A stretch of DNA of 64,000 bases from Tretioscincus oriximinensis (taxonomy: Eukaryota; Chordata; Lepidosauria; Squamata; Gymnophthalmidae): the NCBI GenBank assembly GCA_022410635.1, contig JAJVDF010000875.1, positions 1-64,000 of the forward strand, in the 5' to 3' direction. Below the pieces are notes generated by a model, which searched no databases, had not been told where the DNA came from, and saw nothing but the letters and a program-made list of their open reading frames with translations. The position numbers and the translations under genes are program-made. Below, piece by piece: positions 53,528-64,000 of the stretch. Within the stretch, counting starts at the first letter, position 1, and every line of letters begins with the position of its first letter.

Positions 53528-55240
53528 ACTAAGAACATAAAAGAGCCATACCGGATCGGGCCAGAGCCCATCTAGTCCAGCATTCTGTGTCACACAGAGG
53601 CCCACCAGATGCACCTGGCAGTCTGAACAGAGGAAAGCAAAATANGTACCTGTTCATGACACCCTGCAAATAGCATTTCAGGAGCACTACCTGTTGCTCC
53701 ATCCCGGAGGCAGCATCCAGATATCCATCCTAGTACCCATTTATATCCTTGTTATCGATAAGCCTGTCTAGTCTTGTCTTGAAGCTATCCAAGCTGTTAG
53801 CTACCACCACCTCTTCAGGAAGTAAATTCTACAGGCCAATGACCTGGATGAAAAAATATACTGCTCAAAACAATTAAGGGAACACTTTAACATAACAGTG
53901 AATGTTAAAGTGTTTCCTTAATTGTTTTGAGCAGTATACTTTCCTTTGTCTGTTCTCACCTTTCTGCCCATCAGTTTCAAGGAGTGCCCTCTGGTCCTTG
54001 TGTTGTGTGATAGAGAAAACATTTTTCTCTATTCACCCTATCCGTCCCATGCATGATTTTTTACACTTCAATCAGATCACCTATTAAATGTCGCCTTTTG
54101 AGGCTGAAAAGACCTAGACGTTGCAGGGTGGTGCTCCAGACCTTTGATCATCCTTGTTGCTCTTTTCTGAACCTTCTCTAGTTCCATAATATCCCTCTTG
54201 AGATGTGGTGAACAGAACTGAACACAGTATTCCAAATGTGGCCTCACCACAGATTTATAAAGAGGCAAAACAACATTTGCTGACTTGTTTTCGATTCCTT
54301 TCCTAATTATCCCCAACATGGAATTTGCCTTTTTTGCACACTGGGTTGACATCTTCATTGAATTGTCCACCAACACCCCAAGATATTTTTCTTGCTCTGT
54401 CACAGAAAGCTTCNTTCCCATCAGGTGGTAGGAGTAATCGGGGTCCTTTGCCCCANTGTGCATGATCTTGCACTTGCTTAAATTGAAGTAGATTTGTGAC
54501 TTTGATGCCCACTCATCCAATTTCAATAGATCACTCTGGAGTGCCTTACAATNATTTTCAGTTTCCACTACCCTGAACAGTTTAGTGTCATCAGCAAACT
54601 TGGCTACTTCACTATTTACCTCGGCATCCAGATCATTTATAAATATATTGAAAAGCAAGGGTCCCAGTACAGATCCCTGGGGTACCCCACTTCTTACCTT
54701 TTTCCACTCAGAAAACTGTCCGTTTATTACTACCCTCTGTTTTCTATCTTTTAGCCAGATTCCAATCCAGGCCAAAGTCTGTCATCTTATACCATGAGCG
54801 TGGAGCTTTTTTAAGAGCCTTTGATGAGGGACTTTTCAAAAGCCTTCTGAAAATCCAGATAGACAATATCAATTGGATCCTCCTTATCTATATGTTTGTT
54901 AACACCCTCAAATAATTCTAGCAAGTTAGTAAGGCATGATTTACCTTTGCAGGAACCATGCTGAGTTTCATTTAGCAATGTGTGCTTATCCATGTGTTTA
55001 GTAATTTTGTCCTTAATTATGGTTTCCAACACTTTACTTGGAACTGATGTTAGACAGGTCTATAATTTCCGGAATCATCCCGGGATCCTTTTTTGAAGAT
55101 TGGTGTTACGTTAGCTACCCTCCAATCTACTGGTACTGCGCCTGATCTTAAGGAAAGATTAAATATTTTGGTCAGAAGTTCAGCAATTTCACATTTCAGT
55201 TCTTTAAGAATTCTTGGATGAATTACTGTGATCTGCCATG
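53528..55240 (-). mobile_element. CR1-like LINE with reverse transcriptase, antisense
   Basis: Longest LINE in the window (1.7 kb). On the minus strand: VDWRVANVTPIFKKGSRDD and NYRPV (55050-55271 frame), IDIVYLDFQKAFE, then in 54077-54775 [20 protein letters not shown], the catalytic motif [17 protein letters not shown] and [11 protein letters not shown]. It then runs to the shared 3' end with AAGAACATAAAAGAG. Three frames are needed and several N are present, so it is dead. 5'-truncated at the ACTC repeat. Confidence 0.93.
53859..53936. mobile_element. Tc1-like palindromic MITE inside CR1
   Basis: TACTGCTCAAAACAATTAAG ... TTAATTGTTTTGAGCAGTA, 78 bp, almost fully self-complementary, with TA on both sides. 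Other CR1 copies show the empty site (GAAAAAATACTTTCC). Confidence 0.88.
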
Positions 55241-55267
55241 AGACCCTTGGGTAAATAACATGCACGC

Positions 55268-55353
55268 ACACTCACTCACTCACTCTCTCACTCACTCACT
55301 CACTCACTCACTCACTCACTCACTCACTCACTCACTCACTCACTCACTCACTC
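55268..55353 (+). repeat. (ACTC)n microsatellite
   Basis: About 21 units of CACT with one break, next to the 5' end of the CR1. Confidence 0.95.
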
Positions 55354-56057
55354 TGTTTGTATGCTGCACCTGGCCAGGGTTGAGAGAGATCCAGATTTGA
55401 GGCTCCTGATTTGAGTGAGCATGATATTTGTGTCTACAAATCGCAACTGGAAAAACGTAACTGTTTCTTCTATTTCCCTCTTAGATGACTAGCCTCTAAC
55501 TCTTAACATTCTGAACTCTATATAAAAATTTCACTCTCCAAATGAACTCCTCCCATTGGCTAAGATAGGCTGCTCACATTTTATTTGTTGCTTAGCAACC
55601 ACTGCCATTCTCCACTACCCAATTCCTAAAGCAGCCTCATCGACAGGTATTGTGCTGTAGCAAAATGTGCCCTTTTCAAGGCCAGGAACATTTATTTTTG
55701 GCAGTAGAGCTAATGGCGGCTAGTTCCAAGGACCACATAAAGCTGTTTCTTAAGTTAAAAGTGTCTCGATGTTTACATTGGGAATGTCCAGGTTCCCCTA
55801 TAGACAGCAACTATCAAAAGGTCTTCTCATGAAGCCCCCATTTCTTTAATTTCATAATGGTCTCAATAGTCTCAAAATTTAGGATTTTATAAATGGAACC
55901 TTGAGTTGGGCTCGGTAGCAAATCAGCACTGATATATGCATCTGCTTTGGATCTGTCAGTTTACAGAAAGGTGCAATCATACATGTTTTGGGGGGTGGGG
56001 GTGAGGAGGAAGAATCCATTTTCAAAATATTTTTTTTATCTATGTCTCTGAGAAATA
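55354..56057. other. unassigned stretch
   Basis: No gene or clear repeat. Confidence 0.4.
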
Positions 56058-56274
56058 GTTTCAGAGAAATAGCCGTGTTAGTCTAGCAGAAAGTCCAGCA
56101 CAGGAGCTAGCAGCACTCTGAGACTAACTTGAGAAAAGTGGTTGGCATAAGCTTTTGTAGACAGGTCTACTTCTTCAGATGAGCATCTGAAGAAGTAGAC
56201 CTGTCTATGAAAGCTTATGCCAACCACTTTTCTCAAGTTAGTCTCAAAGTGCTGCTAGCTCCTTTGCTGGACTT
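56058..56274. mobile_element. Penelope-like head-to-head palindrome
   Basis: Two copies meet at CTTCTTCAGAT-GAGC-ATCTGAAGAAG (about 56166-56190) with almost no spacer. The right copy has CTGAAGA, GTAGA/TCTAT and GAAAGCTTATGCC. Flanks CTGAGAAATAG / CTGAGAAAAAAG may be a decayed target duplication. Confidence 0.68.
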
Positions 56275-57187
56275 CCTGAGAAAAAAGTGTGTTATTTAGT
56301 TTTAGAAATAAACATCTAAAACCTTAGCTTTAACTTCCATGATCATTAGTGGTTAGCACTCATTGGATGCTGCTAGCCATGGTTTTTGTTCCCTAATTAA
56401 TTGACAGGCCACAGTAGCCATTGAAAAATAGGTTGACTGTGAGAAGCTCCATAGCTTCCCAGTCAATCTGACTCAATCTAACAGTGAGTTATCTCATGAT
56501 TATTTCCCACCTGGGAAAAGAACTCCAATTTAAAGATTGAATCATGGCAAGCTGAGGTCTAGCAAGGTCTGCAAGTAGCCAGTGGTCCCATTTCCCAAGG
56601 CATGCCCCCCATTCCATTCCTAGGCCAAGCCTCCCACCCTCCCTGTNTCACTCCCACACGAGTTCCCATGTCCTCCCTTCCTTAACACCACCCTCTTTTC
56701 TTCCTGTATACATGTCACAATCGGCCTCACAGCGAGAGGGACCTGGAGACAGGTGGGAAACTTAGAGCTGGCATGGTGACACTGCACTGGATGGCTTGTT
56801 ATCCTGGCTGATCAACGAGACTGTCATGTTAGGTNTTGGCAGCACACTGAATGGGCATTTGCTTCTTGCCCTGCTTCTGCACCATGATTTATGGTCTTTT
56901 GTTTGTTTGTTTTGGAATGGATGTAGAGGTAACAGGTCTACTTCCCCACCTGTACCCCAAAGCAGGCCTTAAATAGTGGTGTGGAGGCAAGTGGTGGTAT
57001 GTTAGTTATACTTGGCTTTCTGTTTGTCCGTCTTAACGTTAAGAAGCAAGCAGGAGGGCTGCTTGTTTGCACACTGATGTGTGGCCTGTTTATGTTGCAG
57101 ATATGACCTGAGCCAGGCCAGGATACAGAAAGCTGCCCACATTCATTCAGTACTTCTGTCCCTACTGTGCCAGTGCAAGCGCTACAT
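56275..57187. other. unassigned stretch
   Basis: No gene or recognised repeat. Confidence 0.4.
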
Positions 57188-57648
57188 AAGAACGTAAGAA
57201 CATAAGAAGAGCCATACTGGATAAGGCCACAGCCCATCAAGTCCAGCATTCTGCGTCACACAGAGGCCCACCAGATGCACCTGGGCAGTCCGAACAGAGG
57301 AAAGCAAAATATGCACCTGTTCATGACTCCCTGCAAATGGTATCTCAGGAGTCCTGCCTGTGGCTCCATCCCGGAGGCAACATCCAGACATCCATCCTAG
57401 TATCCATTTATACCCTTGGTGTCCATAAACCTGTCTAGTCCTGTCTTGAAACTATCCAAGCTGTTAGCTATCACTTCCTCTTCAGGAAGTAAATTCCACA
57501 GGCCAATGACCCTCTGGGTGAAAAAATACTTTCCTTTGTCTGTTCTCACTTTTCTTCCCATCAGTTTCAAGGAGTGCCCTCTGGTCCTTGTGTTGTGTGA
57601 TAGAGAAAACATTTTTTCTCTATTCACCCTGTCCATCCCATGCATATG
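57188..57648 (-). mobile_element. CR1-like LINE 3' end, antisense, young
   Basis: AAGAACGTAAGAACATAAGA start. On the minus strand it encodes HGMDRVNREKMFSLSHNTRT and LKLMGRKVRTDKGKYFFTQR with few breaks. Confidence 0.92.
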
Positions 57649-58796
57649 ATTGAAGGCCCACTTTTTGGCTTAGGCACAGAAATGGCAGGCCAGTGTGATG
57701 CAGTGATGGAGTAGCATATTGGCAGGGGTGGTATAGCTGTGCCTTTAAGGAATTTTGCCACTTTATGACTAGGGCCCTGATGGCATATCCTATTTTTTTA
57801 ATTTTATGCCTGTCCCTTGAGCTCAGATTTGTTCTAGGGCTGACCTGATACTGTGATCTTGAACACAGCAAGGTTCTCTACATGAGGAATCTACATGGAG
57901 GATTTACTGAACTTATTTTTCCTTCATTCCTCTTAAGGTGCTGGCCTTTTTTGGGTTGATTTTAACTTCAAAGTGCCTTCCTGGGTTGGTTTTTTCCCAT
58001 TTGTTCTTTGGCTCAATTTGGTTCCTAAAATCATGTTTGATGAGAATAAACATCTGTGTTTGGGATTTTATTTCAAGTTCTGAATACAGGAGAAAAACCC
58101 TGTTTCTTTTCGCTGGATATGAAATGCTGTTTGGCAGCAAACATAAGAGTGAAAATCCATATTTTACCCTCTCTAATCTATCTTTGAAAGTTTTCAGAGT
58201 ACTGCCAAATCCGTCTCAACCATTTGTTCAAAGAAAAAAGTTGACAAAAATTACATAAAAAGGTATTTTTAACATTGTCAGACAGGTTGATGGCCTTATT
58301 ATGTCTGAAACATTTTCCATCATTGTGGATCTGTGTAGAACAAACATTTTATTAACTCCTGGCAAAAAACAGAGAGCAAAACGGTATAGCTGGATCTTTT
58401 AGAACAGTGCAAATCTAAGACAGGTTGCTTGGCTGTTCATTTAAATGTAATTTTATTCATACACAGTATATTTCTGAACAGCCTTTTTCCCTATGTTGAC
58501 ATGTTACATTCTCTTTCCCTTTAAGATGGGCCTTATTGTGTACTTAAGTAAAAATATGAAAGCAATGCCATTTTTAAACATAGCAGAGAAAGAATATACA
58601 ATCAGTATAGGTTCCAAAAGTGTCAGCGTTCAGACTAAATAATAAAAGAAATGTTCTCTGTTTGCACTAACTGGACCTTTAAATGGACACTTGAAAATGA
58701 AGCGAAAAATGAAAATGTGTAATTTCCTTACAAATACAACACACTTTAGCTCTCAGAACTTTTGAAATACTAAAATTGCTCAGTTCTGGTTCATGG
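57649..58796. other. unassigned stretch
   Basis: Nothing recognised; the frame 57938-58258 has no domain signature. Confidence 0.4.
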
Positions 58797-58935
58797 GAAT
58801 TCCATACTCCTCCATTAAGCCAGCTGGGTGACCTTGACCCCATCACAGTTCTTTAGAACTCTTTCAGCTCCACCTACTTCACAGGGTGTCTGTTGTGGAG
58901 AAAGCAACAAAGGCTATGGGCTTTGGTAAAAAGAG
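58797..58935 (+). mobile_element. tRNA SINE body fragment
   Basis: CTCCATTAAGCCAGCTGGGT GACCTTGACC; CACAGGGTGTCTGTTGTGGA; both head and tail are missing. Followed by two copies of TTTGGTAAAAAGAGTG. Confidence 0.7.
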
Positions 58936-58957
58936 TGCCCTTTGGTAAAAAGAGTGT

Positions 58958-59021
58958 ATTATTGTTATTGTTATTGTTGTTGTTATTGTTGTTGTTATTG
59001 TTATTGTTATTGTTATTGTTA

Positions 59022-59055
<34 letters not shown>
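58958..59055 (+). repeat. (TTATTG)n/(TTA)n microsatellite
   Basis: TTATTG, TTGTTG and TTATTA units over about 98 bp. Confidence 0.95.
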
Positions 59056-59056
<1 letters not shown>

Positions 59057-61484
59057 TCTAAAGTGCTACCAGTGTACATGGTGCTGTACAGCACAATAAA
59101 ATACAGGCAATTATATAAAACAGGTAAAATACAATCAATAAAACATGTACAAATAAANATAACAATAGTAAACAGTTAAAATAGGGCTAAAGTGCAGAGA
59201 CTAACAGGCATTATCCCATGGTATGGGATGCCCGAAAGATTGTATGTTTAATCTGATCATAATGTTCTTTCATGAGCAGAAAATATTTTTCGAGTCAGGC
59301 TACCCTTCCCAAGGACCTCTTTCCTTGCTGCTATGTGGCAGATAAAAGCAGCAGGAATCAAATAGCCTACGTGGCAGCACCTGGGTTTATTAAGATCTTA
59401 ATTGCTAATCATGCTGACACTATCAATAATAAGCTTTTATGGTGCCACCCTGAAGAGAGGTTTTAAAAGAACTGGCAGACATTGCAAAAGATGCTTTTTC
59501 AGAGGGCATCCGTTTACGTAGTATGTTATTGGAAGGTGTATTGTAATCAAGTAATGAAAATGTTTGGTGAATAGATTATGCCTCAGATTTGCTATGAAGG
59601 TAACTTTATAAATGAAAATGTTAAGCTCAAAATGCTTTTCCTTTTTGCTTTTATTTGGTTTGAATGTACATATGTTACGGTGGAATATAATATATCCCTG
59701 ACTGAAATGGTTGGTGCTGGCATTACTGCAAGTTTAGGATTGCTATATCTTTAAATTTAAATACAGTTGTGCATTCATGAACATTCTCCCCAATTCAATA
59801 GAATCACCTTTTTTGGCTAATGAGACTGACCCCAAAGTGAGAACCAAAATGAGGTGAATGAGGCATGGGTTGCAGAATATCATGCCCTAAGAAGATTGAG
59901 CATGTCTCTTAGATATGATGTCCACAGAACTCACATCACCAAAAGAGTCTGTTGAAACCTAATTGAGTAATTTGCCAGAAGTTTTCTCATTTGAGAGTGT
60001 TTCCTAAAGCCAAGACTGTGCCAGCATCACATGCATTGTAACCTGAAAGTAACACCTGCGGTTGTCTATTCATTATTAAGGTTCATGTGGGAACAATTAC
60101 GTGAACTCTTGCATCATCTTTAACTTTCTGACTCGGTCTCTCTCCTGTACCTTCTCATGCTACAAATTACTACATTATCCAGAAGATAAACAAACAAAAC
60201 TACTCTTTAATGGACCTTCCTTAGCTATTTATATCTGGTTTGGAAATTTCTGGTACAGATGGAGGCCATGAGGTAACTGGAGGAAAATGCTTAAAAAGAA
60301 TTTCGTTGGAAACAACAAGACTTACATAATCTGTTTTTGAAAATAGGAAGCTTCCAACCCTTTTGTTGAGAACTACAGTACTTTCATCCATTTCTTTTGC
60401 AATAGTTCATGCTAATAGTTAATAGTTTTCCACATTTAAACAAATTAATGTTTTATCCAAAGTTTTGTAAAATTGTTCAAGTTATTGTTTTCAAATGTCT
60501 TTTTTAATTTGGTTTTCAAATTAATTCAGAACAGATCTGAAGCTTTAAAAAGATGTGAATCTTTTTATAATTGGAGTGCTAGGGTTACTGTTTTGAGACC
60601 TTTTAGGGTATTTATGAACAGTGCATTAAAACAGTGTAACATAGAAGAGAGAAATCAGCATGGAAGTCTTTATTGAGCATGCATGTGAATTAACATGCAA
60701 ACATCAACGGAAGTACTCCTGGGATTAGAAATAATTGGAATGGCAAGAGTACAGTTTGGGACTGGAAAATTGAAACATGATAAGTTAAGAGATAAAAGAA
60801 TATTGTGACATAAATATAAGATATATTCTAAATGAAAATGAGAGGAAGGGAGGGTAACTTGTCCTGCATGACATTCAAATATGAGCTTTTTTATTTCAAT
60901 TAGGTTTGCTCTGAGAGTGATTTTGTATCAATGATATAGTTCAATCACAAGCTAAAATTTCTAAGGATATCTGCCCAGATTGACATTCTTTTAGGACTGT
61001 AAAACCAGAGGAAAATAGCACCTAAAGTATAAACCGGTTAGACTGTTGACTCCCCAGTGAAACTGATTAATTAGGGATGCCAGAGCAATTAGCCCAAGAA
61101 GGTCCTTTATTAGACAAAGAAACCCTTAGCCCAAATTAAATGGACACTTGTAAATAACCAACAGAAAGTGCTCATGTTATTCATAGATAAATGATTCCTT
61201 GAATAATGCAGAATCTATTGGCTTCCACTGCAGGAAGTGAAGAGAAATGCAATTTAAACTTTCCTGTGTTGGAGCAGAGATATTATTGGGATTGCACTAG
61301 ATAGAGATTTTGGCATTGTTGTCACAAGTTAGGGCAACTAAAAGTTAATATGTTTGACAGTTCCAATATTGTACCAGAACAATCCCAGGTTTTAGACCCT
61401 GTCTAGATACAGCCACAATCTTTGAAATAATAGCCATTTGTCTGTGTGATTTTTTTTAACAAAAAGGATAACCATTGTTAGATG
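59056..61484. other. unassigned stretch in KLHL32 intron 1
   Basis: Mostly non-repetitive AT-rich DNA. 59060-59220 (GTGCTGTACAGCACAATAAA) may be an old LINE tail. No exon recognised. Some TAATTA-rich parts (61010-61150) look unique and could be conserved noncoding DNA. Confidence 0.35.
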
Positions 61485-61910
61485 TCCAGCAAAGGAGCTA
61501 GCAGCACTTTGAGACTAACTTGAGAAAAGTGGGTGGCATAAGCTTTCATAGACACGTCTACTTCTTCAGATGCTGAGGGATTAATGTCAGAGTCAGNTAT
61601 CTATAGGAAACTGTGTATGGGAGAAGACAAAACATATGCAACTGTAATAAGGTGATGAATTGCAGGTAAGAAAAACAGGTAAATAGCAGAAACTAATCCC
61701 CTCGTGTGAAAAAGTCCCTGGGGCAGCAAGAGGCAATGTCTGGTAGAGAATCAATCAAATACTTTCTTAAATAGGTTTCATAAAAATGTATAGTTGGCCA
61801 GGAAACCATTATCTCTGTTAAGTCCTTTGTTGATGACTTGGAACTTATGAATGTATTCAAGTTCTGCTGTTTCACTATCACCACAAGACTAACACGGCTA
61901 TTTCTCTGAC
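61485..61910 (-). mobile_element. Penelope-like fragment, longest copy
   Basis: An 11-bp duplication ATTGTTAGATG lies at 61474-61484 and 61911-61921. Hammerhead-like core in reverse near 61540-61575. The interior has a minus-strand frame (61700-61880) reading AELEYIHKFQVINKGL and NRDNGFLANYTFL, a decayed protein C-terminus I cannot name. It ends 82 bp before the KLHL32 exon 2. Confidence 0.68.
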
Positions 61911-61997
61911 ATTGTTAGATGATTTGAGTGAATGGATGACTGAGATTTCAACGGTAACCTTTTCCCCCCTTGCTCTTATTTCCTTCCTGTAGTTGGG

Positions 61998-62027
61998 ATG
62001 TATGCTGCTTTTCCTACACTTTGTTAA
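61998..62027 (+). other. upstream ORF in KLHL32 5' UTR
   Basis: ATG at 61998 opens a nine-codon reading frame ended by TAA at 62025-62027, 33 nt before the main start. A second upstream ATG at 62002 is in another frame and stays open through the splice donor, so it would overlap the main coding sequence. Confidence 0.45.
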
Positions 62028-62060
62028 GAAGCAAGAGGTTCAGAAGGGCAAAGCTGAAGA

Positions 62061-62083
62061 ATGCCGTCTGAGGTGTGCCTCAG
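62061..62083 (+). CDS. KLHL32: KLHL32 first coding segment (partial)
   Basis: ATG at 62061, preceded by GAAGA (good Kozak, A at -3), encodes Met-Pro-Ser-Glu-Val-Cys-Leu and two bases (AG) of an eighth codon. With a typical pyrimidine first base in the next exon that codon becomes Ser. This reproduces the start of the BTB-kelch protein KLHL32 (MPSE-x-CLS), an adaptor-type member of the kelch-like family thought to work with cullin-3 ubiquitin ligases. The BTB, BACK and kelch parts lie beyond the window; nothing at 62084-64000 resembles the next exon. Identification rests on seven residues, splice sites and synteny with NDUFAF4, so it is good but not certain. Confidence 0.72.
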
Positions 62084-64000
62084 GTATATTTTGTACCAGT
62101 CAGTTTTCATTTGATGTGTTCCTTTGCTGAATTTTGGCCTAGAAGATGTCAACCTACTAGCAAACAGCATCAAGATGATGGTATAGGAATGTGTCTGTGA
62201 AGATTTTTTGCAGAAGGTTTTTATGATTCTCTTCTCAATCGTTTTGAAGCATTTCTTGACATTGCAGAATATTGTTTTCTTATGTTCATCTTTCATATTG
62301 AACCATGACAGAAAAGGTTCACGTTTCTGTTATTGCTAGGGTGGAAAAAAGCCAGTGACTGAGCATCATTGTGTTGATCCCTGTGGGAGCACTCATCAGA
62401 CTGCCATTTCAACTCGGGGACAAATTGTTTTTATTGTAAAGGTTGGCAATGGAAAGAACAATGAGATTCTGTTCCTCTTATTAATTTGATTAAAGCAAAT
62501 GATCGGTTCAAAGGTTACTATGAAGGGAATAATGCTTAACAAGAATTATTTTTATAGGATAATTGGTCTATTCACTCTGTGTTCTATATATGTCATTGGG
62601 TGCTCAAGCAAACATGGAGAATCCTACTAAAATCTTGGATGATCAAAGCATGGATGACACTTCAGATAAGGTTTCTTTTAAAATATGAAGGTCAGTGATG
62701 GCTCTCCAGTCTGTTTGCTTAAAATCCACAAAGAAGATCAGATATATTTTTGTTCTGCACAGGGGAGGTGAAATTCTTTCAGTGATTTTCATTGGGGATT
62801 GGATTTAGAGGTGAAAAGATAAGGAATGGCTTGGGTGAGAAATAGAGCTAGTGGAGCAAAAACATACTAGGAAGGGAAGAGAGTAAGAACTGTCTTAGCA
62901 GAGTGGCTTTGGGAGAATTTGTGTAACAAATTGCTGAAGGCTGGCTTGTTGTAATTTTATAATGGTCACATAAATAGCCAGATCTAAAAACAGAGTTGTA
63001 GAAATTTTAACCAGCAAACTACTACGTAGTCCTCATTCAAGACAGAAAATGTGACAGAAATGCATCGTTGGCTATTAAGTGACCACACTTGCCCAGATAA
63101 AGCATCAAGATGATCCAGTAAACAACTAGTGAGGTTTTGACCCAAAGAGCTTTTATGCCAGAACTACACTATTTCTTGCTTCCTCTCCATGGTATGTAGT
63201 AGGTAAACGTCTGAGAATTTCTCTCAAGTTCATCTTGGGAGGAATTGTAGTGATTCACGGGTTGGAAATGCTAGGATGATGGAGAAAGAGATACACATTT
63301 TTTTACTTTAAAGAGCAAGTGAGCGGAACAAAAAAACACCAAGATGATTACAGTTCAATATATATATTTACAATTGGAAAGAAAAAAAGTTGCTATATAA
63401 AACTCAGGAAACTCCAAAGCTGAGGAATTAAAATCTTCATGTGCTGTTTTCACTAGATTCTGAAAAGTACTTAGTGTTGATTCCAGTACTACCATGGAGA
63501 AAAACTTTCTCTAGCTGTCATCCCATGAAACCTTTGAAGAGATTACTGAGAAAGCTTCCTGANGAATACGTACGGTTAACATACTGAATTGAGCTTAAAA
63601 GCAAAACTTTAACTATTGCACTTTAACTTTAACTAAGATTTTTAAGGTTCAAAGTAATATGGATTCTGTTCAAAGTTTGTGTCAGTAAAGTAAGATGAAA
63701 TCCTCACATTCTTTGTTGCACTTCCTCTAAAATGTACAATATTGTTTGATGAAGAGTAGGATATGTGATCAAACGAAGGAACTGTTGAAGTCCATCTAAT
63801 GCTAATAATAATGGAATACCAGAAGTGGAAAGCATGATCCTTGCATGGGAGATTCTCTTGCATTATTCAGTCATCATGCAAGCAGTTTCTGCAAGCAATT
63901 TGCGTTTAGACTACATCCCCATTGAGGATATTTAGCAAGCTGGCAGCAACATCATGTAAAATTTGTGCCATTTACTCATGGAAATTCAGCCATCCACTCG
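62084..64000 (+). other. KLHL32: KLHL32 intron after the start-codon exon (partial)
   Basis: Largely non-repetitive, moderately AT-rich DNA. I see no SINE, LINE end or MITE and no exon with BTB-domain coding potential. Confidence 0.55.

Larger units (their letters stand above)
61993..62083 (+). other. KLHL32: KLHL32 exon 2 (5' UTR plus start codon)
   Basis: A long pyrimidine tract ending TTCCTTCCTGTAG (AG at 61991-61992) is followed by a 91-bp exon closed by CTCAG|GTATATT (GT at 62084-62085). The exon holds 68 bp of 5' UTR and the first 23 coding bases. Acceptor and donor are both strong. Confidence 0.75.

Noticed and set aside
54077..54775. 232-codon open frame as a host gene
   Set aside because: It is the reverse transcriptase of an antisense CR1 LINE.

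Overview
The window is vertebrate nuclear DNA, most likely from a squamate reptile (lizard or snake). It has split genes with consensus splice sites and two CpG-rich promoter regions. It carries many interspersed repeats typical of squamates: Sauria-type tRNA SINEs, CR1 and L2 LINEs, a SPIN hAT element, hAT, Tc1/mariner and pogo-like MITEs, Penelope-like fragments and ERV-type LTRs. There are no bacterial genes, CRISPR arrays or operons. Scattered single N bases and one N run (35500-35674) show a draft consensus.

Two host genes can be supported. (1) NDUFAF4, a mitochondrial complex I assembly factor, is on the minus strand in three coding exons (30095-30212, 24879-24976, 19913-20230). They join with matching phases into a 177-residue protein, close to the human length. 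Its CpG-rich promoter is at about 30.1-30.36 kb. (2) On the plus strand, a CpG island at 44.3-45.0 kb with a consensus splice donor, and a 91-bp exon at 61993-62083 starting a protein Met-Pro-Ser-Glu-x-Cys-Leu, are best read as the 5' end of KLHL32 (kelch-like). In human 6q16.1 NDUFAF4 (minus) and KLHL32 (plus) are divergent neighbours, and the layout here matches. The window ends inside the following KLHL32 intron.

Region by region: 1-18.7 kb is a gene-free repeat-rich block, with three related LTRs, L2, several CR1 copies, a CR1 broken by three other elements, and an L1 remnant. 18.7-30.4 kb is NDUFAF4 and its two introns; intron 2 holds a SPIN element 150 bp from exon 3. 30.4-44.2 kb is the divergent intergenic interval, full of SINEs, CR1 ends, MITEs, one suspicious perfect tandem duplication and the sequence gap. 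44.2-64 kb is the putative KLHL32 promoter, first intron, start-codon exon and start of the next intron. It contains a 1.7-kb antisense CR1 with a recognisable reverse transcriptase and four Penelope-like loci, counting one at 29.2 kb.

The most unusual structure is the dispersed family at 29.2, 50.0, 56.1 and 61.5 kb. It carries a hammerhead-ribozyme-like core, is flanked by 11-16 bp target duplications at three loci, and at two loci sits head-to-head as a long palindrome. This fits Penelope-like retroelements. Family names for repeats come from recognition of terminal motifs and encoded protein fragments, not from a database search.
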